The notes under the pieces: generated by a model | What the model saw: the letters and a program-made list of their open reading frames with translations, nothing else | Told to the model about the DNA's origin: nothing | Databases searched by the model: none | Position numbers and translations under genes: made by a program | NCBI GenBank assembly: GCA_026396455.1 | Contig: JAPLWT010000033.1 | Location: 1-23,390, forward strand | DNA: 23,390 nucleotides | Origin: Microcaldota archaeon | GTDB taxonomy: Archaea > Micrarchaeota > Micrarchaeia > Burarchaeales > Fermentimicrarchaeaceae | Reading direction: 5' to 3' | Shown here: positions 7,981 through 15,468 of the stretch, piece after piece | Layout: each line of letters opens with the position of its first letter | How positions within the stretch are numbered: the first letter of the stretch is position 1

Positions 7981-8783
7981 CAGACCCTCTCCTCCCTAAT
8001 GACGGGCGGTATGAGATGCTCCCACTCGAAGCACCTCCTCATATCATCGCCAGTCAGCACTGCCACCTCCGCGTTCAGAGTGGTGGCTATGGTAGATTTT
8101 ATCTCGTTTGCTTGGTTCTTCACTGCTGCCAGCGCCATGTCTTCTGTCGCACCTTCTCCAGTAGTCATTATGTATGTAATCTGGGATATGGGGTTATCGC
8201 CAACCATGAGTTTTGAAATTATGTTATCCCACATCGATATCTCCCTCTCAATTGTTTCTGTTGTGAATTCGTTTGGCTCTGGTTTGCCTTTCTCGTTTGC
8301 AAGTCTGAGCTGCGCATCAGCTTTCTTGGCCTCTATGATCTCCTTGTATTTTGATAGGTCTTTGACATAGGATGTAAAGCAGAATTTCGTTACAAATTTC
8401 AGGCTGGATACTGCCCTCTCCCACAGGTCCATGAACGCGTATTTTTCCTCATTGCTTTTCTCTGTCGTCGACTCGTATATCTTGACATGAATAAACATTG
8501 ACGCGTAGTAGGTACTGCCCACCTTTTTGATTACTGCGTCCTGGCTGGACGTTATTGTATAAGGCTCCTCTATTACGTCTATCACCCTCACCCTTCTTGT
8601 GAGGAAAGGCACTATCCAATAACCGTATTTGAATATTACCAATCCGATAGTCGGGAGGGCTGCGGCAATTATGATGATTAGTGCCGTCATCTGGCCCACT
8701 CCACCAGTGACAAAGATGAATATCACTAGCAGTGCAGACAGCGCGAACGAAGCCAGTGCAATTGTCCTTTCTCCTGCCGGCAA
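7980..8783 (-). CDS. VirB3/VirB4 N-terminal-domain-like membrane protein, copy 1
   Basis: The protein has 267 residues from TTG 8783, which has GGTGG 4 nt upstream and begins MPAGER like its paralogue MPLGIK. A TTG at 8822 would overlap the previous gene by 29 nt and is less likely. Two hydrophobic segments (about 7-27 and 30-60) are followed by a domain matching copy 2 over its whole length: FYES-like IYES, FMDLWERAV, YVKDLSKYKE, AQLRLANE, KLMVGDNP, MTTGEG, QANEIKS and RCFEWE. Copy 2 follows in tandem. The two may form a hetero-oligomer beneath the channel. The assignment to a detached VirB4 N-terminal domain with a VirB3-like anchor is inference. Confidence 0.8.
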   Translation of the reverse strand: MPAGERTIALASFALSALLVIFIFVTGGVGQMTALIIIIAAALPTIGLVIFKYGYWIVPFLTRRVRVIDVIEEPYTITSSQDAVIKKVGSTYYASMFIHVKIYESTTEKSNEEKYAFMDLWERAVSSLKFVTKFCFTSYVKDLSKYKEIIEAKKADAQLRLANEKGKPEPNEFTTETIEREISMWDNIISKLMVGDNPISQITYIMTTGEGATEDMALAAVKNQANEIKSTIATTLNAEVAVLTGDDMRRCFEWEHLIPPVIREERV

Positions 8784-8793
8784 ATAACCACCA

Positions 8794-9798
8794 TCAGAGC
8801 AGATGTACCAAACCCTGCCCAATTTCAGTTATATCAGCACCCAATAAAGGTGAGATCGTCCTTATAAATGTGAATGTCACCAGGAGGACGAGCATGGGGT
8901 AATAGAATATTTTCAGCCATATCCCAGACAGCCAGCCCAGAAGCCATGCGGAAGAGTTCCTTAGCTGAGGAGAGAGAACTTTGGTGGTTGCTACATCTGA
9001 AGCTGACTGGAAATCACATGCGCATGCCCCGAATTTGGTCATATCAAACCCTCCTATCGAGTTCCCAAGCTCGGTTGCCTTGTTCTTGACCTCCGAGGAG
9101 TTCTCAGACATCATTGCCACGAATGTGAACATTGTCGGGTAGACTATTGCAAGGCCCATGCCTATTGCTATAAGCAGCCCACCAGCACCTCTCGTCCATG
9201 GGAATATCCTCAGCAGCACTCCGGCGGGTATGAAGACTGTGAAGCCTGCGTTGTAGAACAGGTGTAGCAGGGCCCTCTGGGTTGATGTAATTATGGCTGC
9301 AACTGTGACTATATGCGCCTCGAAGTGAAGGTATTCTACGATTGGGCTAGTGAAAAGCTCGAAGGGTGCGTAATCAAGACCCATTCCATTAGAGTAGATT
9401 CCGATGGATTTGATGAACTCTGCTATGAAGTTCGCCTTGTAAACGCTCGTGTATATGGGGTATAGTGAATCCATCACACCGTCCAGGTAGGCATAGGCCT
9501 TTTTGTATGGGTTTATGCTACCTATCATTGTTTGGAACCCCTCGTTCAGCATAGTATCCATCATCAGTACCAAAAAAGCGACAAGAATTGCACTCGCTAG
9601 CGCCTGGTAGAACTCCACCTTGGCCCATTTTCTCAATCCAGCCAGATTGAACGACACACCTATCATGTAAGCAAGTGCAACAATCAGGAAGGCAGTCACT
9701 ACGGCGACAAGAGCCACTGGTTGCCATACGTTCCAAACACCCTGTATGTCAACTGTAGCCGTACTCCAGGGTTCTGTCCACCACATACTCAGCATCAT
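8794..9798 (-). CDS. VirB6-like polytopic membrane protein, sixth copy
   Basis: The protein has 334 residues. AGGTGAT lies 3 nt before the ATG at 9798 and 6 nt before a second ATG at 9795, so the second may be the true start. It shares the layout of the tandem family: an N-terminal W-x-x-W segment, a first membrane helix ending AYMIGVSF, then RKWAKVEFYQALAS, a variable extracellular region, and the signature FIPAGVLLRIFPWTRGAGG followed by AIxxGLAIVYP, ending TFIRTISPLLGADITEI. Several membrane helices are evident. The segment CACDF in the last external loop could form a disulfide. VirB6-type proteins form the inner-membrane part of type IV channels; the crenarchaeal counterpart is CedA. The next gene begins 10 nt beyond the stop. 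Confidence 0.85.
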   Translation of the reverse strand: MMLSMWWTEPWSTATVDIQGVWNVWQPVALVAVVTAFLIVALAYMIGVSFNLAGLRKWAKVEFYQALASAILVAFLVLMMDTMLNEGFQTMIGSINPYKKAYAYLDGVMDSLYPIYTSVYKANFIAEFIKSIGIYSNGMGLDYAPFELFTSPIVEYLHFEAHIVTVAAIITSTQRALLHLFYNAGFTVFIPAGVLLRIFPWTRGAGGLLIAIGMGLAIVYPTMFTFVAMMSENSSEVKNKATELGNSIGGFDMTKFGACACDFQSASDVATTKVLSPQLRNSSAWLLGWLSGIWLKIFYYPMLVLLVTFTFIRTISPLLGADITEIGQGLVHLL

Positions 9799-9806
9799 TC
9801 AATCAC

Positions 9807-10634
9807 CTATATCAGACGTGTCAGATTACTCGCGTCAACCTCTTCTCCAAGGGCAGTTGATAACCCTTTAATAAATGCTATAAGTACCATGAACATCAGA
9901 ATCGGGATGAATATCGCACCCACCATTGCCTTCCCTATGAACCCAGCAACGGGCCATAGCAGCCCACCAAACCAGTTCGAATTGCTAGCATCAAGACCCT
10001 GGCCCTGCAGGGAAGTCGTCATACTGCTATAATCTGCCTGTATCGAACCGAGTACCGAACCATAGAAAAGGACGACCATCAGCGGGTAGAACAGGAAGAG
10101 ACCTAGCGCTATGGCTATGAGGCCGCCTCCAAACCCCCTAGACGCCCCAAATGAGCGCAGTATTATCCCGATTGGGAAGAGTATCACAAAGAGGCTCTCC
10201 GTCATCTTCAGGAGTATCATCTGGGTGAGGGTGAGTATTGCGGATGTCATGAGCACAATCATACCATCCCTGAGAGATGTTGCTATGTCACCCAATGCTC
10301 CGAGTGGACTTACTACAAATCCAACCCCTCCGGGTGCATAACCATAGGTGGTGGTGGAAAGAGCAGAGAGAAGGGACTGTATAGCTGTAACAGTCAGGAA
10401 ACCGCCCATTATATTCTTGTACATTTCCATCAGCATGCCATACCCAACATTCACGAAATTGCAGGAAGTTCCTGTGGTACACGCAGGATACACTTCCGCA
10501 GGATCTGTACAGATACATGAAGCCTCCATACCAGAGTTCTCAAGTCTAGCGAGCATAGGAACGACACGAGACCGATTACGAAGAGAACAATGACCATGGA
10601 GAGACAAGCCTCCTGCATCTGCTCCTTCGCCCAC
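9807..10634 (-). CDS. VirB6-like protein, fifth copy, C-terminal part after a frameshift
   Basis: This frame encodes the C-terminal two thirds of a VirB6-like protein. It includes an external Cys-rich loop (CICTDP...CTTGTSC), two or more membrane helices, the family signature PIGIILRSFGASRGFGGG with LFLFYP, and the ending FIKGLSTALGEEVDASN. Its first residues, before about 10555, are not family-like. The missing N-terminal part is encoded in the frame of 10451-10882, and the two join near 10545-10560. The genuine coding part therefore runs from about 10555 to 9807. Joined, they give about 357 residues, within the family range of 313-394. It may be a disabled gene or a base missing from the assembly. 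The 3' end lies 8 nt before the sixth copy. Confidence 0.75.
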   Translation of the reverse strand: MGEGADAGGLSLHGHCSLRNRSRVVPMLARLENSGMEASCICTDPAEVYPACTTGTSCNFVNVGYGMLMEMYKNIMGGFLTVTAIQSLLSALSTTTYGYAPGGVGFVVSPLGALGDIATSLRDGMIVLMTSAILTLTQMILLKMTESLFVILFPIGIILRSFGASRGFGGGLIAIALGLFLFYPLMVVLFYGSVLGSIQADYSSMTTSLQGQGLDASNSNWFGGLLWPVAGFIGKAMVGAIFIPILMFMVLIAFIKGLSTALGEEVDASNLTRLI

Positions 10635-10882
10635 ATTATGACTTTACGGTGCATCAGAGCATACCCCAGAGTGTATGCAAGTATTGATATTATGAAAACT
10701 GTTGAACCTGCTAGGAATGCGATTCCCTGCCAGCTCTCCCACATAGTTTGAAACCCAGAGCTTACGGTTCCAGAGCTGCATGCAGGTGACACAGCCATTG
10801 TACCATCAGAATTCACGACGCATCCAGACAGCAGCAATGCTAGCAGAACCATGCACAGGAGAGCCTTGCGGAGTATGTTCAT
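10451..10882 (-). CDS. VirB6-like protein, fifth copy, N-terminal part before a frameshift
   Basis: From the ATG at 10882 (ATGA overlap with the preceding gene) this frame encodes a lipoprotein-like signal ending LLALLLSGC, so Cys-21 could carry lipid. An external segment, the family's W-x-x-W (WESWQG), a first membrane helix ending AYTLGYAL, and KVIMWAKEQMQEACLSM follow. Family likeness stops after about residue 110 (FLC, near 10550). The remaining residues to 10451 are arginine-rich and out of character. The expected continuation is in the minus-1 frame (9807-10634). No slippery heptamer is evident at the junction, so a lost base is more likely than programmed frameshifting. Confidence 0.75.
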   Translation of the reverse strand: MNILRKALLCMVLLALLLSGCVVNSDGTMAVSPACSSGTVSSGFQTMWESWQGIAFLAGSTVFIISILAYTLGYALMHRKVIMWAKEQMQEACLSMVIVLFVIGLVSFLCSLDLRTLVWRLHVSVQILRKCILRVPQELPAIS

Positions 10883-11820
10883 ATCAGTCCACTCAGGCCG
10901 GTTATGTCTATCTCGGACCCAAATATTTTTGCAAGTTCATTTATTAGTATGAGAACCATTATGAGATTGAATATCGGAAGCAGCAAAGCCAGTATGAAGA
11001 TATAGTATATTACTGGGTAAGTCAGGTTCATGATAATGCTCAGGAACATGTTTCCGCTCAAGTCGGGAACGTTTGCTACGCAACACATGGGGCACTGAAT
11101 GCACTCACTTCCGATGCCGAGTGCAGTTGTTGCGGTATTGGCTAGTGGGAATGCATACATCGCTGCTGTGACATCAGAGTATATATAACTGTCGAAAACC
11201 CAGAAGAATGGGTAGAATACATAGAAGCCCAGAAATACTGCTATGAGGGCTCCTCCGGCAGATCTGCTGAAAGGAAAAGCCCTTAGCACCATTCCGATGG
11301 GAAGGATTATGGAAAGCTGGTATTGTATGAAGGAGATGAAAGCGGACATTCCAAACAGCAGGGCCATCGCTCCAAGCGTGGCTTCTATGGAGAGGGACAG
11401 CATTGCTGTTAGTGGGGCTAAGCCGATGAGCGGATTAATGTCGAAACCTGTCTGGCTGGGCATTGCTTTTAGCACCGCTGATTTGAATAACTGAAAGTAA
11501 ACGTCGTATGCGACAAATCCCGTGAAGAAAGTGCCGAGGCCTGCTGTCACAGTATTTACGTAATCCCGAGCTATATCAAAGGGATCTTTTCCGTATATAC
11601 TACTCATGGTAGTGTCTATTGTTGAGATAAACGTGATAAGCAGAACTGCCAGCAGCAGGCTAGCCAGAGCTTGATACAGCTCGTCCTTTGCCCATCCTTG
11701 CAACTTGGGAAGATGGAAGCCCGTGCCTATCATGTAAGCAAGCGAGACCAAGCTAAACATTAGCGATACTACTGCTAGCGTTATCGCCTGCCACTCCGCC
11801 CAAGATACTACTATTGGCAT
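10879..11820 (-). CDS. VirB6-like polytopic membrane protein, fourth copy
   Basis: The protein has 313 residues from the ATG at 11820, which has AGGTG 6 nt upstream. A GTG at 11829 lies inside that site and is unlikely. It shows the family plan: WAEWQA, a first membrane helix ending AYMIGTGF, GWAKDELYQALAS (43-54), a variable region with further helices, the signature LPIGMVLRAFPFSRSAGG (173-190) with GFYVFYP, and the ending LAKIFGSEIDITGLSG. The last external loop contains CIQCPMCC, four cysteines within eight residues, suited to a disulfide knot or metal site. It overlaps the fifth copy by ATGA. Confidence 0.85.
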   Translation of the reverse strand: MPIVVSWAEWQAITLAVVSLMFSLVSLAYMIGTGFHLPKLQGWAKDELYQALASLLLAVLLITFISTIDTTMSSIYGKDPFDIARDYVNTVTAGLGTFFTGFVAYDVYFQLFKSAVLKAMPSQTGFDINPLIGLAPLTAMLSLSIEATLGAMALLFGMSAFISFIQYQLSIILPIGMVLRAFPFSRSAGGALIAVFLGFYVFYPFFWVFDSYIYSDVTAAMYAFPLANTATTALGIGSECIQCPMCCVANVPDLSGNMFLSIIMNLTYPVIYYIFILALLLPIFNLIMVLILINELAKIFGSEIDITGLSGLI

Positions 11821-11829
11821 CTTGCACAC

Positions 11830-13014
11830 CTATATGAATCTAGTCAAGCCAGTTATCTCAATGTCTCCCCCAAGCTGCGGCGAGAGAACCTTGATGAACG
11901 ATATTGTGACGAGGATTATGAGCAAAGGGAGGAAAACGCCCGGCACCAGGAGATAGCCTACAGTTGGCAACACCCCGTTGTAGGGGCTCAACATACCTGC
12001 GTATACATCAGAGCCATAATCAGAGCCAGGGGGGCCATGGCACATCTTCTGGCCATTGATGTTTTCGCAAGTGCTGCCACCGAGGCAGTCCCCGTTGTTC
12101 CTGCAGCCGTTCTTGAACATGAAAGTCGCTTCGCCAGTATTGGCAGCTGACGTAGGGAGACCAGGTATTATGTAAGTTAGTGTACCTGGGATGCCTATGC
12201 AGAACGGGTGGTCGGCATCTCCGTGTGGGACAAAGCTTCCGCCGCACATAATAGTCGCAGAAACATCATTTTCGGGGTAGTAGAAATCATGGGGGGTGAA
12301 TGTGAAGTAGGGTTGGAGCATTATGTACATTAGTGGATAGATCGTGTACAGCGCCAACGCTATTGCCATGAGCAGACCCCCTACCTTGCGCGTGAAGAAG
12401 AAAGTTCTTAGTATTATCCCCATCGCAAGGAGGCTTGGGAAGAGTGCAGTCTTTATAAGCTGAAGGACGTAAAGCTGCGCTATGAAGCTGGATATGACCG
12501 GTATGAGTAATCCGAATGCGTAGTCAAGGGAGTCCAGTATCATGCTACCGCCAGCCCAGTAATACCACGAGAAGCCGGTTGCTGTGGAACACAGGCCTAC
12601 CAGGCATGCCACATTCCCAACACTGAAATCGTAGTACTTGCCCATCTCTGTTATCATGCCGACCCGCATGCTCAGGTCGAACATGTACTGGACCTGCGTG
12701 ATTACATTCTCCTTCATGGTATCCATTATGGTTATTGCTACATCCATATGGTCCTTCCCTGCCGCGCAACCGCCCAGAAGGCTGCATGAGAAGCTGGATA
12801 TTGCGGTTATGATAATGACTGCTGCCCCTACGATGAATGCACTCGCTAGCGCCTGGTATAATTCATCTTTGACCCACAGCTGGAGCGACTTGAGCTTGAA
12901 TAGTGTCGCAAGCGAGTATGCTATTGAAGTGAATAAAATCGAGAGCACGGCTGCAGCTATTGCAACTGCCTGCCAGTTGCTCCATACGGATTGGAATAAT
13001 TCTGCTGCAGTCAT
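11830..13014 (-). CDS. VirB6-like polytopic membrane protein, third copy, with a Cys-rich insert
   Basis: At 394 residues this is the longest intact copy. It shows WSNWQA, a membrane helix ending AYSLATLF, LWVKDELYQALASA (47-60), an external CSLLGGC, and the signature GIILRTFFFTRKVGG (199-213) with ALYTIYP. An insert of about 100 residues follows (235-335), absent from the other copies. It includes NGCRNNGDC...STCENINGQKMC (303-325), a four-cysteine EB-like module. The end reads KVLSPQLGGDIEITGLTRF. The insert should face outward, so this copy may be specialised for contact with the environment. The ATG follows the stop of the second copy directly, with GAGG 8 nt upstream. Confidence 0.85.
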   Translation of the reverse strand: MTAAELFQSVWSNWQAVAIAAAVLSILFTSIAYSLATLFKLKSLQLWVKDELYQALASAFIVGAAVIIITAISSFSCSLLGGCAAGKDHMDVAITIMDTMKENVITQVQYMFDLSMRVGMITEMGKYYDFSVGNVACLVGLCSTATGFSWYYWAGGSMILDSLDYAFGLLIPVISSFIAQLYVLQLIKTALFPSLLAMGIILRTFFFTRKVGGLLMAIALALYTIYPLMYIMLQPYFTFTPHDFYYPENDVSATIMCGGSFVPHGDADHPFCIGIPGTLTYIIPGLPTSAANTGEATFMFKNGCRNNGDCLGGSTCENINGQKMCHGPPGSDYGSDVYAGMLSPYNGVLPTVGYLLVPGVFLPLLIILVTISFIKVLSPQLGGDIEITGLTRFI

Positions 13015-14001
13015 CTAGTATGCCTCTGCGAAGTTTTGACTTAAAACCCTTGCGGCGTTTTTGATGAATGTCAATGTTATGACCAAGTTTAACGTAGGCA
13101 AGAATAACGCCTGTGGCAGTAGGAAAGCCAGTTGGTTCATGATCGTGTAGAGTCCTATGAGCGCTATTGGCATGAACGGAGAGATTACTGCGAGTAGGAA
13201 TGGCTCCGCGTAGGTCTCAAGCGCGGGCAGCGATATGCCGCTGACTATTGAATCCACTACCATCTTGTTCATAACGAAGCATAGCGGATAGACTATGTAC
13301 AGCCCTAGTGAGAGCGCTATGAGGAAACCGCCAGCCTTCCTGAAGAACGGGAATATTCTGAATATTATTCCAATTGGCAGCATTATCCTGAAGGCAAATG
13401 CCTGTATTATTGAGAGCCCAATATCCTGTACCATAAGGCTTGCCGAGATGCCTGCAGTGAGGGCGTATATGAAGTCGAAGCACACTGCGACTGCTCTCAA
13501 GCCCGCATTCTGGTTGAAGCCAACTCCCAGTGCGACCGGACCAATCTGCGTCCTGAAAGCGGCAAGTAGCTGGCACAGCACACTGTACTGGAAGGTGTTT
13601 GTCGCCATGTTCAGCGTTTTATCCCATATGAGCGAATTCAGATAGTTGTGAGCTATGAGGAACGGATCATTTCCTGCAAGGGTTGTGAAGACATTACATA
13701 TTGCACTGAGTACGATTGCTAGAGTGATTATGATTACAATCGATATGAGTATCTGGTACGCCTCGTCCTTTATCCATATCTCCCACTCGTGCTTCACAAA
13801 TATTTTCGAGAGCATGTAGACTACGGATAACAAGAGTATTATGGTTATCATGGCAACGGAAGAAATGTAAATCCATCCGCCCGACCAGAATTCACTGCTC
13901 ACGCAACAGGGGGGATAGGGGGGAGTAGCGGGGCATACTATGTCTGCAGCTCTTACAGTGCAGAGCAGGAAAATGGTGGTTAGTACATATGAAATTCTCA
14001 T
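13015..14001 (-). CDS. VirB6-like polytopic membrane protein, second copy, with a signal peptide
   Basis: A 328-residue protein starting with a signal sequence (about 1-18, ending TVRA) and a short Cys/Pro segment (CPATPPYPPCC). After a membrane helix come EIWIKDEAYQILIS (74-87), further helices, and the signature LPIGIIFRIFPFFRKAGG (208-225) with GLYIVYP; the end is TFIKNAARVLSQNF. The typical ending with G-x-E-I-x-I-T-G-L is lost. It overlaps the first copy by ATGA, and the third copy begins immediately after its stop. The external cysteines could be disulfide-bonded. As in the others, the conserved core suggests an inner channel component and the variable parts face outward. Confidence 0.85.
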   Translation of the reverse strand: MRISYVLTTIFLLCTVRAADIVCPATPPYPPCCVSSEFWSGGWIYISSVAMITIILLLSVVYMLSKIFVKHEWEIWIKDEAYQILISIVIIITLAIVLSAICNVFTTLAGNDPFLIAHNYLNSLIWDKTLNMATNTFQYSVLCQLLAAFRTQIGPVALGVGFNQNAGLRAVAVCFDFIYALTAGISASLMVQDIGLSIIQAFAFRIMLPIGIIFRIFPFFRKAGGFLIALSLGLYIVYPLCFVMNKMVVDSIVSGISLPALETYAEPFLLAVISPFMPIALIGLYTIMNQLAFLLPQALFLPTLNLVITLTFIKNAARVLSQNFAEAY

Positions 14002-14978
14002 ATCAACCTAGCCAGCCCGAATAGATCCGGATCCCCCCCAAGAGCTCCTGCTAGCGACCTTATCGAGGAGAGGGTTATTACTGCACTCAAGAAGAACATT
14101 ATACTTATTATTATGAAATTCTTAAGTATCGAAGCCAAGACGTTCGTGGTATCATGGATGTTCCACGATATAGGAGCAAAAAACATGTGCTCCATTGCAT
14201 TCCCGGGATTGCCCGGTGTTGATGTTGCCTTGAATTGATTGTAGACATTCCAGCCGTATATTACGGCTAGGGGGTATACTATGTAAGCGCCTATCGCAAT
14301 TGCTATCAGAGTTCCACCTGCAACTCTGGTAATCGGGAATGTCCTCATTAGGATTCCAAGAGGCAGAAAGTATTTTAGAAATGCGACCTGGATGAAAGTA
14401 AGGAGAACCTGCTCCACAAGCAGTGCAGCTATCATTAGCCCAAGTACATTGAAGATAGCGTCCAGACCCATCATCAATGAGCTCAAACCGGCCCACGGGG
14501 TGACGTAAGAGCCGATTCGTATCACAATTACGGTTGGGAGAGGTGGAGGAAGTATGGGTATCGGGATGAAGAAGGCGAACTTCAGTGTTGAGAGGGCACC
14601 TATATATATGTTGTAGAGAAGCAGGGTTAGGAACTGACCATTCGTTTCCACTATCATGGAACTTACTTTGCTAAGTGCAATGCTGAACGGATTGCCTCCT
14701 GCCAAGTTTATGGATATTCCGAATAGTATATTAATCAACGCTATAAGAGTTACAACGATGAGGCCGCTGATGAATATCTCATACATCTCATTCTTGGCCC
14801 ACTCCTCAAGTTCTCTATAGCCGAATCCGATGCCAATGGCAAATGCTATTGCTATTATACCAAATGATATCATCAGAGCAGTGAGCGCAGCAGTCTCCCA
14901 TCCACCAAGAAAAATTCCACCGCTTATATCTGAAAGTGCTATCGAGAGCAACATACCAAACCCACCGTTTATCAACAT
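13998..14978 (-). CDS. VirB6-like polytopic membrane protein, first copy
   Basis: The protein has 326 residues from the ATG at 14978. It may instead start at the ATG at 14954, which has GGTGG 7 nt upstream (318 residues). Features are a membrane helix ending AFAIGIGFG, EEWAKNEMYEIFIS (58-71), a Pro-rich loop at about 138-149, the signature LPLGILMRTFPITRVAGG (205-222) with GAYIVYP, and the ending SLAGALGGDPDLFGLARL. It leads the run of six paralogues. A TATA box centred about 25 nt before the first ATG suggests either a leaderless transcript from 14978 or a short leader for 14954. No long cytoplasmic domain is present. Confidence 0.85.
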   Translation of the reverse strand: MLINGGFGMLLSIALSDISGGIFLGGWETAALTALMISFGIIAIAFAIGIGFGYRELEEWAKNEMYEIFISGLIVVTLIALINILFGISINLAGGNPFSIALSKVSSMIVETNGQFLTLLLYNIYIGALSTLKFAFFIPIPILPPPLPTVIVIRIGSYVTPWAGLSSLMMGLDAIFNVLGLMIAALLVEQVLLTFIQVAFLKYFLPLGILMRTFPITRVAGGTLIAIAIGAYIVYPLAVIYGWNVYNQFKATSTPGNPGNAMEHMFFAPISWNIHDTTNVLASILKNFIIISIMFFLSAVITLSSIRSLAGALGGDPDLFGLARLI

Positions 14979-14997
14979 GTGTCATTTGGGATTTGGT

Positions 14998-15008
14998 TAT
15001 TTTTAAAA
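14998..15008 (-). promoter_or_regulatory. TATA box ahead of the VirB6-like run
   Basis: The minus strand reads TTTTAAAAATA, centred about 25 nt before the ATG at 14978, the usual archaeal TATA spacing for a start of transcription at or near that ATG. It lies in the 73-nt spacer after the second pilin gene and behind a T-rich terminator. The VirB6-like genes can thus be transcribed separately from the pilins. Confidence 0.5.
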
Positions 15009-15022
15009 CTACCTGTGAATGA

Positions 15023-15042
15023 TAGAATAAAGAAAAAAAGAG
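15023..15042 (-). terminator. T-tract terminator after the second pilin gene
   Basis: About 10 nt after the second pilin stop the transcript would read CTCTTTTTTTCTTTATTC, a U-rich run typical of archaeal intrinsic termination. A short AGCT/AGCT pairing lies just before it but is too weak to count as a hairpin. Termination here would let pilins be made in excess over the channel genes. Confidence 0.45.
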
Positions 15043-15051
15043 CTTCTTCAG

Positions 15052-15411
15052 CTAACAACTATAACTTCCAAAGGTTCCGGGCGACATTGAAACGAGTATG
15101 CCAACGAGTATTGGGGCTAGCACTGCAATGAAGATGCCGATGATCCCTCCAACCAGGAGAGACATTGCCCATCCCTGCGCCTTTGCTCTCATCTCAGCTC
15201 CAAACACCTGACCAGCTGCATAGGCCAATCCTGCGAACAGGAACATAATGAGGGCAAGTGTCGGGAGTATCGTGTATACCAGCACTTGGAAGCCGCAAAG
15301 AGCTACTCTTATATTCGCAGCCATGGCAGTTGTGCTCACTGATGGACCAGCAAAGGCAGGTGTCATCAAGCACATTAGGAGTAGCAGAAATATCATTTTG
15401 TTTTTTCTCAT
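15052..15411 (-). CDS. VirB2/TrbC-like pilin, second copy
   Basis: A 119-residue protein with a signal peptide (1-21, ending PAFA) and two hydrophobic helices separated by a short basic hinge: TILPTLALIMFLFAGLAYAA, then EMRAKAQGWAMS, then LLVGGIIGIFIAVLAPILVG. This is the VirB2/TrbC pilin plan and length. Cysteines sit at 39 and at the very last position, 119; both are shared with the other pilin. GGTGG lies 4 nt before the ATG. It should be inserted in the membrane and assembled into a conjugative-type filament. The crenarchaeal Ced system uses a comparable pilin. The hinge and second helix match the first copy almost base for base. Confidence 0.9.
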   Translation of the reverse strand: MRKNKMIFLLLLMCLMTPAFAGPSVSTTAMAANIRVALCGFQVLVYTILPTLALIMFLFAGLAYAAGQVFGAEMRAKAQGWAMSLLVGGIIGIFIAVLAPILVGILVSMSPGTFGSYSC

Positions 15412-15440
15412 TTTTCCACCACTAGAAATAATATAAAGAA

Positions 15441-15456
15441 TAAAAAATAAAAAGGG
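15441..15456 (-). terminator. Possible partial terminator between the pilins
   Basis: In the 57-nt gap between the two pilins the minus strand reads CCCTTTTTATTTTTTA. Such a U-rich run may end part of the transcripts and favour the first pilin over the second. No hairpin precedes it. Confidence 0.3.
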
Positions 15457-15468
15457 AGTAGTCGTTGC

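Noticed and set aside
8784..8822. Upstream TTG start for the first VirB3/VirB4-N-like gene
   Set aside because: It would overlap the preceding gene by 29 nt and add a Cys/Trp-containing tail absent from the paralogue. The TTG at 8783 has a GGTGG site and aligns with the paralogue's start.
10530..10570. Programmed minus-1 frameshifting in the fifth VirB6-like gene
   Set aside because: No X-XXY-YYZ heptamer or clear downstream hairpin was seen at the junction, and the five paralogues need none. A missing base is simpler.
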